Shown: positions 15,739-24,857 of the stretch, piece after piece | Numbering within the stretch: the stretch's first letter is position 1 | Layout: every line of letters starts with the position of its first letter | Source: JAAGZL01 sp050288625 | GTDB lineage: Bacteria; Pseudomonadota; Gammaproteobacteria; Chromatiales; Chromatiaceae | DNA: 44,063 nucleotides | Direction of reading: 5' to 3' | Assembly (NCBI GenBank): GCA_050288625.1 | Contig: JBNKEE010000019.1 | Coordinates: 1-44,063, forward strand | The notes under the pieces: model-generated | What the model was told of the DNA's origin: nothing | What the model saw: only the letters and a program-made list of their open reading frames with translations | Databases searched by the model: none | Position numbers and translations under genes: made by a program

Positions 15739-16626
15739 TCATGTATTTTGTTCTAATAGCCGAGAGAATGGTAAAGGAACAGGAGAAACTATGAATGAAG
15801 TTCCGTTATTGCTTTGCTTTACAAACCATACGCCTACACCCCATGTGTCTTCTACCCCGGCGCCTATGAATGGTGGTAACCACATGAGCCTGATAACCCC
15901 GTCTCCCTCCCAACCTTCAAGTCTGAATCTTTCCTTCACCTTTTTAAGAACTGTATCAAACTCACCAAGTTTTCCGAGCATATCTTCAGCTCTTGGCATG
16001 TATGAAAGCTCATCAATATGCTCGTATCTATATGACCAAAATTCGTCTATTGCAGCAGGGTTATCGAGTTCTTCGGAAAAGAGTCCTATATAGTATTCGC
16101 CCACTTTGTGTAATAAAGGTTTGTCGTAGGGCAAGCCCTCGCCATTGATAGGTTTATATTGTTCTTCTATATGTTGAGTTGCATCTCGTACTGCGGTGGC
16201 GATCTGATACCATAGTCCTTCCCGTTCAGCCTCCCTAAGTTCTGCCAATGTTATTTTTGGATCATTGATACTTTGAAATTTACTTATTTCCTCAATATCG
16301 GTGAAAGCGCAAGGCTTTAAGACAACTGGGATAATACGTACACCCTTTCCTTCCGCGCGAGCCAGTAGTGGCGGTAGTTCATTTTCTGCAACAAAGTCAG
16401 AAGCAAGAAAGTCGGCAGATATAAGTAGAACAGCGACAGCAGCGCGATCAATTGCCTCTGATATTTCGTGTTTCCATCGATCTCCTGGGGTGATTCTTGA
16501 GTCCGACCATAGCTCAACCAATCCTTTGCGCTCGAAGGGTCTCAGATGAACTTTGAGTCGTGCTAGGTACTCACTGTCCTTGTGACTATAACTGACAAAA
16601 ACTTGATTTCTCATATGTTTGCTCAA
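15739..16626 (-). CDS. TIR-domain protein with uncharacterised C-terminal domain
   Basis: Residues ~7-140 form a bacterial TIR (TIR_2-like) domain: VFVSYSHKDSEYL, LWSDSRITPGDRW, and ADFLASDFVAENELPPLL, where E83 is the likely NADase glutamate. Bacterial TIR domains often cleave NAD+ in anti-phage or toxin roles. Residues ~150-295 match no family I recognise; they are rich in aromatic and acidic residues (EYYIGLFSEEL, YRYEHIDELSYM) and could be the sensor or effector-partner part. The start is TTG at 16626 with AAGG upstream; ATG at 16614 is the alternative. It stands alone between repeats and a small membrane protein, so defence function is only a hypothesis. Confidence 0.85.
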   Translation of the reverse strand: MSKHMRNQVFVSYSHKDSEYLARLKVHLRPFERKGLVELWSDSRITPGDRWKHEISEAIDRAAVAVLLISADFLASDFVAENELPPLLARAEGKGVRIIPVVLKPCAFTDIEEISKFQSINDPKITLAELREAEREGLWYQIATAVRDATQHIEEQYKPINGEGLPYDKPLLHKVGEYYIGLFSEELDNPAAIDEFWSYRYEHIDELSYMPRAEDMLGKLGEFDTVLKKVKERFRLEGWEGDGVIRLMWLPPFIGAGVEDTWGVGVWFVKQSNNGTSFIVSPVPLPFSRLLEQNT

Positions 16627-16692
16627 ATCTATACCTTATTATGTAGTTGTTTTTCCAATATATTGATATACGAACTCAATCATCCCTCCATC

Positions 16693-16974
16693 TCAAACCC
16701 ACTTCTCCCTCGACAGCACAAAGATGGTCAACACCAACGCGGACAATACAGCGGGGATGGCGATGGGTAGAAGGAGAAGTGCGCCTAGCCCTGGGCGTCC
16801 GTTATTTTTCAGCCAAAGTGTCCCGGGTAGCACAACTGCGAATACCGCCAGGGCAATGACCCAGATGGAGATGTTGAATGAGGTTATTGAACCGTCGGCC
16901 AAACCGACAAAAAAGAATATTATGACGGTGGCTCCGGTTATGGTATCAATGGTCCAAGGTATCCAGAATTTCAT
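16693..16974 (-). CDS. Small three-helix membrane protein, function unknown
   Basis: A 93-aa protein with three predicted transmembrane helices: about residues 10-27 (DTITGATVIIFFFVGLAD), 33-53 (NISIWVIALAVFAVVLPGTLW) and 62-86 (LGALLLLPIAIPAVLSALVLTIFVL). It has positively charged residues at the ends. I do not recognise the family. It stands 61 bp downstream of the DUF455 gene stop and 66 bp upstream of the TIR gene on the same strand. The frame and hydrophobic pattern make a real gene likely. Confidence 0.65.
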   Translation of the reverse strand: MKFWIPWTIDTITGATVIIFFFVGLADGSITSFNISIWVIALAVFAVVLPGTLWLKNNGRPGLGALLLLPIAIPAVLSALVLTIFVLSREKWV

Positions 16975-17035
16975 CCGTATCCCCCAATTCCATACTGTTT
17001 TACCAGAGTACCAGACAATCTAACCCCAATAAACT

Positions 17036-17848
17036 TTACTCGGTGATTTTCGGTCCACCGGCCTCAAGCAGGTTCATCTCATTGTCACTAAACCCGGCAG
17101 CGCGCCGTGCTTGCTGGTTGAACGGTCCTTTGGGTAATTTGCCCAGATACTGCATGACCAGCTGAAAGAATTTCTGGTCCGGATCTATCTCCTGTTCCTG
17201 GCAGCGATAGCGAAACCAGCGGGTTCCGGCGCCGACGTGGGCGGTTTCGTCGTTGGCGACTTCGACTAAGATGGCGGCCGTCTCGGGATCACCGATGGAG
17301 CGGAATTGTTCCAATATTCCTGGAACCACATCCAGCGCCCGCGCCTCCATCACACGATGCACAATGGCCATGCGGTCCATCAGATCGGCTGCGGTTTCCA
17401 CCGCGCGCAGCCACAGGCCGTTGTGGGCCGCGAAGTCACCGTAGTCAAAACCCATGGCGCGCAGTCGGTCACGCAGGGCCAGGAAGTGGCGGGTCTCGTC
17501 GGCGGCGGTTCTAATCCAGTCGTCATAGTATTCCCGCGGTAGGCCGCGGTAGCGGTAGATGGTATCCCAGGCTAGATTCACGGCGGTTAGTTCGATGTGG
17601 GTGAGGGCGTGGATCAGTGCGGCGCGCCTGGTATCGGAGCCGAAACCACGTTTTGGTGCCGCTTTGGGCGAGACTAGGGCAGGATGATCTGGTCTGCCGG
17701 GATTGATCTCAAAATCCGGCGCTGGGCCTTCCCGCCATTCCAGAGTGCCGTTCTCCCATGAGGCGAGCAGATCCATGGTGCGGGACATCTTTGCGTCAGG
17801 ATCGGAAAGTAGTAGGCAGTGTTCTGCTTGTTGGAATAGGTTGTTCAA
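17036..17848 (-). CDS. DUF455 ferritin-like protein
   Basis: A 270-aa four-helix-bundle protein of the DUF455 family, with a complete set of likely di-iron ligands: E86 (THIELTAVNL), E118 and H121 (ADETRHF), E168 (RVMEAR) and E201 and H204 (NDETAHV). Ferritin-like folds of this kind support oxygenase or oxidase chemistry, but the substrate is not known to me. The frame starts with TTG at 17848. The next ATG (17791) would remove residues that match the family N-terminus, so I keep the TTG. It follows the V4R-like gene by 27 nt. Confidence 0.85.
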   Translation of the reverse strand: MNNLFQQAEHCLLLSDPDAKMSRTMDLLASWENGTLEWREGPAPDFEINPGRPDHPALVSPKAAPKRGFGSDTRRAALIHALTHIELTAVNLAWDTIYRYRGLPREYYDDWIRTAADETRHFLALRDRLRAMGFDYGDFAAHNGLWLRAVETAADLMDRMAIVHRVMEARALDVVPGILEQFRSIGDPETAAILVEVANDETAHVGAGTRWFRYRCQEQEIDPDQKFFQLVMQYLGKLPKGPFNQQARRAAGFSDNEMNLLEAGGPKITE

Positions 17849-17875
17849 TGATGTATCAGGAAAACTGTTTATCTA

Positions 17876-18475
17876 TTACCAGATAATTTCATACGTGCAA
17901 CTGTCATGTCCATTGCGGCGGCAATCTCCGGTCGCATGTTTGACTCTAGCATATCTATTACTTCCCTTAGGTTTGAATTTTCTGGCAAAGGCACTGGCCA
18001 TTCCGAAATCGAAGTCACATGGATAGAATGAACTACAGATATATAATGCCTTTGTTTCATTTTTCTTGGGGGGTATTACATATGTATGACCTATTGCTCC
18101 TTCAATAATCTTATTGTCTTTATAATCAAAAAGACATATTCCGCCTCTTCTGTGGTTCATGTGGTAAGCTACATCAATAGACCTTAGTGCATCACCTAAA
18201 GTCTTTATCCCATCCGGCCAAATCCTGTTGTTGATAATAGTTGCGCCGATAATCTTTACAGTATTTCTTCCACCTTCATCTGCAATCTTGTTAAACAGCG
18301 AAATGAGAGGTTCCAATGGATACCATTCCTCTGCTTGCGGGTCTGATATGGAATATTCTTTTAGGTAGTTTAAGGCGGTTGGTTTAAATGCACCCATGGC
18401 ATCAATAAACCCAAGGATGGTTTCCCCGCTTACTTCAACTCCTTCAATGGATTTTTTCGGAGGTTTGTCAATCAT
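17876..18475 (-). CDS. V4R/HNOB-like small-molecule sensor domain protein
   Basis: A 199-aa soluble protein. Its end, GDCRRNGHDSCTYEIIW, resembles the C-terminus of V4R (4-vinyl reductase) and heme-NO-binding-associated domains, which close with a conserved Cys, a Gly and CxYxI. The middle (SFYPCDFDFGMASAFARKF) adds another Cys that could help bind a metal or ligand. There is no output domain, so it may be a stand-alone sensor or lipid/porphyrin binder. AAGG lies 7 nt before the ATG. The family call is by pattern and moderate in strength; the role is unknown. Confidence 0.65.
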   Translation of the reverse strand: MIDKPPKKSIEGVEVSGETILGFIDAMGAFKPTALNYLKEYSISDPQAEEWYPLEPLISLFNKIADEGGRNTVKIIGATIINNRIWPDGIKTLGDALRSIDVAYHMNHRRGGICLFDYKDNKIIEGAIGHTYVIPPKKNETKALYICSSFYPCDFDFGMASAFARKFKPKGSNRYARVKHATGDCRRNGHDSCTYEIIW

Positions 18476-18500
18476 TGACCTTACCCGTTTCAGTAATTGT

Positions 18501-18842
18501 CTACGCCTTCTTTACAAACTCTGACTTTAGCTTCATGGCTCCTATGCCGTCGATCTTGCAGTCGATGTCATGATCGCCTTCCACCAGACGGATGTTTTTT
18601 ACCTTGGTGCCCACTTTTACTACGGAGGATGAGCCCTTTACTTTAAGATCCTTGATGACGGTTACTGAATCTCCGTCTTGCAAGAGTGTGCCGTTGGAAT
18701 CTTTTACAATAAGACCATCTTCACTTTGATTTGCATCTGCATTCGGCGACCATTCGTGGGCACATTCCGGGCAAATATACATGTCGCCGTCTTCATAGGT
18801 GTATTCGGATCCACATTTGGGACAGTTGGGTAAAGTACTCAT
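18501..18842 (-). CDS. yjdM: YjdM/PhnA zinc-ribbon protein
   Basis: A 113-aa protein with an N-terminal zinc ribbon (C7, C10, C24, C27) followed by the YjdM/PhnA SH3-like domain (DSNGTLLQDGDSVTVIKDLK). It was once annotated as an alkylphosphonate-uptake protein, but that role is not supported by its soluble zinc-binding structure. No phosphonate genes are nearby. It lies 25 nt upstream of the V4R-like gene in the same direction. Confidence 0.92.
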   Translation of the reverse strand: MSTLPNCPKCGSEYTYEDGDMYICPECAHEWSPNADANQSEDGLIVKDSNGTLLQDGDSVTVIKDLKVKGSSSVVKVGTKVKNIRLVEGDHDIDCKIDGIGAMKLKSEFVKKA

Positions 18843-18862
18843 TGTTAATTTTTAAACCTCGT

Positions 18863-19093
18863 TTACTTGTCAGATTCACTTTTGCTGCTTTTGTTTTCTT
18901 CACTCTGTTCAGTTTTATCCGGCGGTTCCTTTGCGGCCTGTTTCTTTTCCAGCTTCTTCTGTTCCACCAGCTCTATGTACTGTTTCGGTGTAAGGGTGGT
19001 GGCCTGCTCAGGTCTATCTTTGGGCGCGTAGTAGGCGTAGATGATTACACCTACCAGCACCGGAAAAACCACAAAGAAAGGTTTAACTTTCAT
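18863..19093 (-). CDS. Small membrane-anchored protein with charged tail
   Basis: A 76-aa protein with one N-terminal transmembrane helix (residues 5-23, PFFVVFPVLVGVIIYAYYA). A ~50-residue tail follows that is dominated by Lys, Glu, Gln and Ser (KLEKKQAAKEPPDKTEQ). The tail should be largely disordered or coiled. I know no family for it. The close spacing, 8 nt after the HAD gene and 20 nt before yjdM, supports a real gene in an operon. Confidence 0.7.
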   Translation of the reverse strand: MKVKPFFVVFPVLVGVIIYAYYAPKDRPEQATTLTPKQYIELVEQKKLEKKQAAKEPPDKTEQSEENKSSKSESDK

Positions 19094-19101
19094 GCTGTTT
19101 A

Positions 19102-19758
19102 CTACCCCCTTAGGCTAATAATAGGCCATCCTTTGGATGTTGCATGTAGGGCCAGGGCCTGGTCGGGGTCAACGGCCACCGGCCTTTCTACCTGCTCCAG
19201 CAGGGGTATGTCGTTGTGGGAGTCGCTGTAGAAGCTGCTGCCAGCAAGAGTCTGGCCGTGCTCATCTAACCAATTTTGAAGTCTTTTTACCTTGCCATGT
19301 TTATAACTTGGTTCCCCCGCCACCTTTCCGGTGTAGCGTCCGTCAATCACCTCCGGCTCGGTAGCGATGAGGTGCTCTATACCCAGTCTTGTGGCGATTG
19401 GAGAGGTTACGAAAGAGTTGGTAGCAGTGATTATCAGGGCGATGTCTCCGGAATTTTTGTGCTTTGCGATCAGGTCGCGACCAGCCTGTAGGATGATCGG
19501 ATCGATCTTTTCCAGTAGGAATCGCTCTCTTAGCTCACTCAGCCGTGTTGGATCGTTCTCGCTCAGCGGTTTCAGGGAGAATTCTAGAAACTCAAAGATA
19601 TCCAGGACGCCATCGTCATATTCACGAAAGAATCGCTCGTTTTCACGGGCATAATAATCACCGTCCACCAGACCGTTTTCTACTAAAAATGTACCCCACA
19701 GATAGTCGGAGTCACCTTCTAACAGGGTGTTGTCCAGATCAAATATCGCCAGCGCCAA
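19102..19758 (-). CDS. HAD-superfamily phosphatase, subclass IB
   Basis: A 218-aa SerB-like HAD phosphatase. Motif I is FDLDNTLLEGDSD, with nucleophile D7 and acid D9. Motif II is IITATN near residue 110, and the C-terminal SDSHNDIPLL supplies the magnesium-binding aspartates. An alpha-helical cap lies between motifs I and II. Substrates in this subclass include phosphoserine and histidinol phosphate, and which applies here cannot be told. The start is TTG at 19758 with GGAG upstream. The gene is divergent from rppH-ptsP; a HAD phosphatase beside rppH is also seen in Pseudomonas. Confidence 0.88.
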   Translation of the reverse strand: MALAIFDLDNTLLEGDSDYLWGTFLVENGLVDGDYYARENERFFREYDDGVLDIFEFLEFSLKPLSENDPTRLSELRERFLLEKIDPIILQAGRDLIAKHKNSGDIALIITATNSFVTSPIATRLGIEHLIATEPEVIDGRYTGKVAGEPSYKHGKVKRLQNWLDEHGQTLAGSSFYSDSHNDIPLLEQVERPVAVDPDQALALHATSKGWPIISLRG

Positions 19759-20014
19759 TGTTGACTACTCCATGATTCAAATGCGGTTAACTATATCAGG
19801 AAATTGATCGGGATTTGTGCATAAATCCACTCTAGCCCTGTGTTAGGCATAATACCCCAAGCAACTGATATTTATGCTTATATTGTTTTCGTGCTATTGT
19901 GTAGCTAATAGACATGCATGCGCATGAAACAGATTAGCGGGTAGGTGCTCTGCGCCGTGCCTGTAGCCGCCGGATTGGAGAACAACCAGATCGGGCGAGA
20001 ATAAGGATTTTAAC

Positions 20015-20539
20015 TTGATAGATGCAGATGGTTTTAGGCCCAACGTGGGTATGATTTTGTGTAATAGCCAAAGAAGGCTGTTTTGGGGAAGACGGGTAGG
20101 ACAGAACGCCTGGCAGTTTCCTCAGGGTGGGATCATGGAGAATGAGACCCCGGAGCAAGCCATGTTTCGAGAGCTGGAGGAAGAGGTAGGACTGAAGTCC
20201 CACCAGGTGGAGATCCTTGGGGTCACGGGCGACTGGCTGCGCTATCGTCTACCCAAGCGCTATATGCGTCATCATAGCCAACCCTTGTGTGTAGGTCAGA
20301 AACAGCGCTGGTTTTTGCTCAAGGTCCTGTGTGAAGAGAGTGATTTCTGCCTGGATAAGTCACCTAAGCCTGAATTCGACCACTGGCGTTGGGTAAAGTA
20401 CTGGCAGCCTCTACGGGAAGTGGTCTACTTCAAGCGCCGAGTTTACTCACAGGCGCTTGAGGAGTTGGCACCATATCTGTTTCCGGAGGGTGCGCCGGCT
20501 AGATCCAGCACCAACTTTTTGCGACAGAATCGTCGATGA
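20015..20539 (+). CDS. rppH: RNA pyrophosphohydrolase RppH
   Basis: It removes pyrophosphate from the 5' end of transcripts, opening them to RNase E decay. The N-terminus MIDADGFRPNVGMIL is the family signature and fixes the start at TTG 20015, with AAGGATT upstream. The Nudix box fits G38-x5-E44-x7-R52-E53-L54-x-E56-E57-x-G59-L60. The 174-aa length is normal. ptsP follows 32 nt later, a pairing conserved in gammaproteobacteria. Confidence 0.96.
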   Translation: MIDADGFRPNVGMILCNSQRRLFWGRRVGQNAWQFPQGGIMENETPEQAMFRELEEEVGLKSHQVEILGVTGDWLRYRLPKRYMRHHSQPLCVGQKQRWFLLKVLCEESDFCLDKSPKPEFDHWRWVKYWQPLREVVYFKRRVYSQALEELAPYLFPEGAPARSSTNFLRQNRR

Positions 20540-20571
20540 GTACCAACATAGTATTGGTTAGTTGAACCCTA

Positions 20572-22839
20572 ATGCTTGATACATTGCACAGCATCGTACA
20601 GGAGGTTAATCGGGCGCCGGATTTGGAAACGGCGCTTGATACTATTGTGCGTAGAGTCAAACAGGCGATCAGTGCCGATGTCTGTTCGGTCTATCTGAAT
20701 GATTTCAAGAGGCGCAGCCATGTACTAAGGGCTACCGACGGACTGCATAAGGAGGCGGTGGGTAAGGTAGAGATTCCACTGCACCGCGGTTTAGTTGGTT
20801 TGGTGTGTGAGCGGGCTGAGCCTATCAACATAGATGACGGTCCTAAGCATCCCAGATATATGTTCATCGGAGAGACCGGAGAGACGGTGTTCCACGGATT
20901 CCTAGGGGTGCCCATAATACAGAACCGCAAGGTACTGGGTGTGCTGGTGGTGCGCCAAAAAGAGCCGCGCCAATTTGATGATAATGAGGTTACCTTTCTG
21001 TTTACTTTGGCGGCGCAACTGGCCGGCGCCATCACCCATGCCGGAGCCAGCGGCAATCTTTGGGAAGCGGAAGATAAAGAGAAGCAGTCTGATAAACCAT
21101 TCTTCCAAGGTAGTCCGGGCACTAGCGGTGTAGCCAGGGGCGAGGCGGTGGTGGTTTATCCGACAGCGGACTTGGATGCCATCCCTGACAGGCCGGCTGA
21201 TGACCCAAAGGCAGAGGAAGAGGCGTTATTGACAGCGGTTGCAAATGTACGCTGTGACCTGGAAAAACTGGAGGGAAGGTTAGAAGGGCGTCTGCCAGCA
21301 GAGGATAAGGCTCTATTCCAAGCCTGGCTGCTGATGCTGGAAGGGGACTCGTTGGTAAATCCTATTCTGGAACGCATCAGAGAAGGCAACTGGGCTCCAG
21401 GAGCATTGCATAACGTAATCGAAGAACATGCCCGTGTATTTGATGGCATGGAGGATAAATATCTGCGGGAACGTTCCTCCGATGTACGCGATCTCGGCCG
21501 ACGCATATTGATGCATCTGCAACAAGATACGCCTAGAGTCATAGACTATCCTGGCCGCACTATCCTGGTAGGCGAAGATATAAGTGCAGTCCAGCTAGCG
21601 GAAGTCCCCCCCGAAAAGCTGGCTGGTGTTGTATCCTCTTCAGGGTCTAGTGCTTCCCATGTGGCCATATTGGCTCGAGGTATGGGTATTCCGGCGGTTA
21701 TGGGTGTTGTGGGTTTGCCTGTGCACCGTATGGATGGAAAAACCACCATCGTAGATGGCTATACTGGGCGAGTGTTTGTTTCTCCCACTCAGGAGTTAAT
21801 AGAAGATTACAAGCGTCTGGAACAGGAAGATCGCGAGCTTTCCGCCGAGCTGGATTCGCTGCGTGGCTTACCTGCAGAGACCACAGATGGAGTTAGGGTT
21901 CCGATCTATCTGAACACAGGCCTGGTTTCGGAGATGAGTTCATTTAGTACTACAGAGTCTGAGGGCGTTGGTCTGTACCGCACCGAGCTGCCGTATATGG
22001 GTCGGGACCGTTTTCCCGGTGAGGCATCTCAATATGAGAACTATAGAGGGATTTTGTCTGCCTTTGCGCCACGTCCTGTAACACTGCGTACCCTGGATAT
22101 CGGTGGTGACAAGCCGCTGCCTTATTTCCCAGTGGAAGAGTCTAACCCGTTTCTAGGGTGGCGTGGTGTGCGCATCTCTCTTGATCACCCAGAGATATTT
22201 CTTACCCAGGTGAAGGCCATGTTAAGGGCTGCTATCGGGCTGAACAACATGCGTATCATGCTGCCCATGATAAGTCGGGTAACGGAGGTGGATGAACTAA
22301 AGCTACTCATCCAGAGGGCGCATGATGAACTGATGGAAGATGGCTACGCAGTCACCATGCCTCAAATAGGCGTTATGGTAGAGGTCCCGGCGGCGGTATA
22401 CCAGGCGGAAGAGTTGGCGCGCAGGGTGGATTTTCTCTCTATCGGGAGTAATGACCTTACCCAGTATTTGTTGGCGGTGGATCGTAATAATCCCCGTGTC
22501 GCCGGGCTGTTTGATGATATGCATCCTGCCATCTTACGCGCGCTTCAGCGCATCGTCGATGGTGCGTCGGTCTACAATCGTCCGGTCGGAGTATGTGGTG
22601 AGTTGGCAGGAAATCCTTTGGCGACACCGCTGCTTATAGGTATGGGAATAGACAACCTAAGTATGAGCGCCAGCAGCCTGCTCAAGGTGAAGTGGGTAGT
22701 GCGCAGTATCAGCCGCAATCGCGCCAAACAGTTGCTGCAGGCCGCACTGAGCATGGAAGAGGCGGAACCGGTGCGTAAGCTGATGGCAACGGCTCTGGAC
22801 GATATGGGTATGGGCGGGCTGGTGCGGCCGGGCAAATAG
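20572..22839 (+). CDS. ptsP: Phosphoenolpyruvate-protein phosphotransferase PtsP (EI-Ntr)
   Basis: First enzyme of the nitrogen-related PTS, passing phosphate from PEP to NPr and on to EIIA-Ntr. An N-terminal GAF domain (~1-160), which in homologues senses glutamine or 2-oxoglutarate, is followed by the enzyme I core. The phosphorylated histidine is H363 in GSSASHVAILARG, and the C-terminal PEP-binding barrel has the enzyme I signature VDFLSIGSNDLTQYLLAVDR and C-terminal GVCGELAG. The length of 755 aa is as expected. With glnB at 3 kb, this is a second nitrogen-signalling component in the window. Confidence 0.97.
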   Translation: MLDTLHSIVQEVNRAPDLETALDTIVRRVKQAISADVCSVYLNDFKRRSHVLRATDGLHKEAVGKVEIPLHRGLVGLVCERAEPINIDDGPKHPRYMFIGETGETVFHGFLGVPIIQNRKVLGVLVVRQKEPRQFDDNEVTFLFTLAAQLAGAITHAGASGNLWEAEDKEKQSDKPFFQGSPGTSGVARGEAVVVYPTADLDAIPDRPADDPKAEEEALLTAVANVRCDLEKLEGRLEGRLPAEDKALFQAWLLMLEGDSLVNPILERIREGNWAPGALHNVIEEHARVFDGMEDKYLRERSSDVRDLGRRILMHLQQDTPRVIDYPGRTILVGEDISAVQLAEVPPEKLAGVVSSSGSSASHVAILARGMGIPAVMGVVGLPVHRMDGKTTIVDGYTGRVFVSPTQELIEDYKRLEQEDRELSAELDSLRGLPAETTDGVRVPIYLNTGLVSEMSSFSTTESEGVGLYRTELPYMGRDRFPGEASQYENYRGILSAFAPRPVTLRTLDIGGDKPLPYFPVEESNPFLGWRGVRISLDHPEIFLTQVKAMLRAAIGLNNMRIMLPMISRVTEVDELKLLIQRAHDELMEDGYAVTMPQIGVMVEVPAAVYQAEELARRVDFLSIGSNDLTQYLLAVDRNNPRVAGLFDDMHPAILRALQRIVDGASVYNRPVGVCGELAGNPLATPLLIGMGIDNLSMSASSLLKVKWVVRSISRNRAKQLLQAALSMEEAEPVRKLMATALDDMGMGGLVRPGK

Positions 22840-22884
22840 CCTTATTTTCCCACTCCGCTGTTCCGCGTTGGAACCAGTTAAAGA

Positions 22885-23892
22885 TTACTCCCAACGGAAG
22901 CTGTATGCAGCTATTAGCATGCATACCATGGTCATTCCAACCAGGGTCAATATGTTTCCCGATACATCTAGCAGTCCGGCCCCGTCCAGCATGATGGCCC
23001 GCGCAGCATTGTTGAAGTGGGTTAGAGGCAACAGCAGGGAAAGCTTCTGTACTAGGGGAGAAGAGCCTTCCAGAGAGAACCAGACTCCGGATAATATCAT
23101 CATGGGAATAGATATGAGATTCAACAATCCGTTAGCTGCCTCTTCGCTGGACATGCGGGCGGCTATGATAAGCCCCAGGCTGATCAAACTCATGGTGCCA
23201 GCAAGCAGCACTACAAACAGATCAAGATAAGAGCCGTACATACGAAAGCCAACGATTAGGTTGGTACCGGAATACACCAACACAGTGACCAGTAGGATCA
23301 GCCATAGTCGAGACACCACCTGGGCTGCGAGAAATTCCATGGGGGTGAGGGGGGTGGCGCGCAGGCGTTTTAGCACCCCGTTTTTGCGGTAGCGCACTAT
23401 GGCATAGCCAACCCCGAACAGGGAGGCGAACATGATGTTCATACCAAATACCCCAGCCACCAGCCAGTCCACATAACGTATAGGGTCACCGCTGACACTC
23501 TGTTTTTTCAATACTCCACGTTCATTACCCAGGAGTTGTTCCAGTATATAGCCTTTGGGTGAGGTCTGATTGATCCAGTAACGGGATGCGGTCAGATCCA
23601 ACAGCATGTCCAGTTGATGTCGTTCCACCCTGGGTAGGGCGTCAGCTACGTTGTTGATTTCAATAAACTGGATATGTTCGGTGGTCAGGAGCTTTTCCTG
23701 CTGTGTTTTGGCCTGATCAATATCTCCATATACCCCCACTTTAAATAGATCTGAGTGGTCGGTGGTGAAGGCGAATGCGAAGCCCATGACGATAAGAACA
23801 GGCATCACGATATTCCAGGATACGGCAGTACGGTCCCGCAGAAATTCGCTATTGCGGGCAACCAGGGCGGCGAGAAAACGTTTCAGACGCAT
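22885..23892 (-). CDS. ABC-2 type exporter permease
   Basis: A 335-aa integral membrane protein. One N-terminal helix (~26-43) is followed by an extracytoplasmic region of ~120 residues, then about five helices in the C-terminal half. MILSGVWFSLEGSSPLVQKL is the usual ABC-2 reentrant region. The layout is that of the drug or lipid exporter half with a large first loop (YhhJ/DrrB-like). It follows its ATPase by 5 nt. The substrate cannot be inferred. Confidence 0.9.
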   Translation of the reverse strand: MRLKRFLAALVARNSEFLRDRTAVSWNIVMPVLIVMGFAFAFTTDHSDLFKVGVYGDIDQAKTQQEKLLTTEHIQFIEINNVADALPRVERHQLDMLLDLTASRYWINQTSPKGYILEQLLGNERGVLKKQSVSGDPIRYVDWLVAGVFGMNIMFASLFGVGYAIVRYRKNGVLKRLRATPLTPMEFLAAQVVSRLWLILLVTVLVYSGTNLIVGFRMYGSYLDLFVVLLAGTMSLISLGLIIAARMSSEEAANGLLNLISIPMMILSGVWFSLEGSSPLVQKLSLLLPLTHFNNAARAIMLDGAGLLDVSGNILTLVGMTMVCMLIAAYSFRWE

Positions 23893-23897
23893 GGTGA

Positions 23898-24785
23898 TCA
23901 GGCCCTCAGCTGTCGCCCGGTTAGTTTTAGAAACAGATCTTCCAGGGTGTGGGAGCGGATTTGCAGGCGTCCCAATTCTATATTATTTCGCATAAGCAGT
24001 TGTAGGGTTGAGTTTACATCATCACTGAAGATCTCCACCCGATCTTTGAGACGATGCATAGTCATTCCATTGGTGTTAGGAAAAGCTTCAGGGATATCTG
24101 CGGCGGGAAGGGAGAGTACGGATTGATTGAAGTGCTCTTTCAGCAATCCATAAGGAGTACCGCGCGCGATCACCTTGCCGTAGTCCATGATGGCGATCTC
24201 ATCGCACAGCTCGTACGCCTCCTCCATATAATGAGTGGTTAGGATCACCGTCTTCTTCTGGGCCTTGATGGTATGCACTAGATCCCAGAAATTGCGCCGT
24301 GACTGGGGGTCAAGGCCGGTGGTGGGTTCATCCAGAAACAGGACCTGCGGATCATTGATTAGGGATATGGCCAATAGCAGACGCTGACGCTGTCCGCCCG
24401 ATAGCTTCTTGGGGTTACGATCCAGGAAATCGCCCAGGGCGCACTGCTCTATCACTTCTGCCTGTGGTCGGTGGTTCTGGTACAGATTATGGAACAGGTT
24501 TAGGATTTCCTGAACTGTAATAAATTCTTGTAGTGCGGTGTTCTGAAACATGATCCCGGCTTCTTCCCGGAACCTGCTGCCCAGTGGTTCTCCCTTATAC
24601 AGTATCTCACCAGAGGTGGGGGTGATAATCCCCTCCATCATTTCTACCGTAGTGGTCTTACCGGCTCCGTTTGGTCCCAGCAGTCCGAAACAGGTCCCAT
24701 GCGGGATGGACAGGTTCACTCCGTCCACGGCCTTAAGTTCGCCGTAGTGCTTCTTCAGCTCATTGGTTTCCAGCAGGAGAGACAT
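23898..24785 (-). CDS. ABC transporter ATP-binding protein
   Basis: A 295-aa nucleotide-binding subunit with Walker A GPNGAGKTT (~37-45), signature LSGGQRQRL (~138), Walker B VLFLDEPTTGLDP and the H-loop in ILTTHYMEEAYEL. A ~70-residue C-terminal extension follows the ATPase core, common in DrrA-like subunits. It forms an exporter with the permease encoded immediately downstream. The operon is convergent with ptsP. Confidence 0.93.
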   Translation of the reverse strand: MSLLLETNELKKHYGELKAVDGVNLSIPHGTCFGLLGPNGAGKTTTVEMMEGIITPTSGEILYKGEPLGSRFREEAGIMFQNTALQEFITVQEILNLFHNLYQNHRPQAEVIEQCALGDFLDRNPKKLSGGQRQRLLLAISLINDPQVLFLDEPTTGLDPQSRRNFWDLVHTIKAQKKTVILTTHYMEEAYELCDEIAIMDYGKVIARGTPYGLLKEHFNQSVLSLPAADIPEAFPNTNGMTMHRLKDRVEIFSDDVNSTLQLLMRNNIELGRLQIRSHTLEDLFLKLTGRQLRA

Positions 24786-24857
24786 GTGAATATCCGGTAT
24801 AGAATCAGGTTGCGTATATTAACCTAAAAACATACCGAGGTCAGATATAGGACGCTT

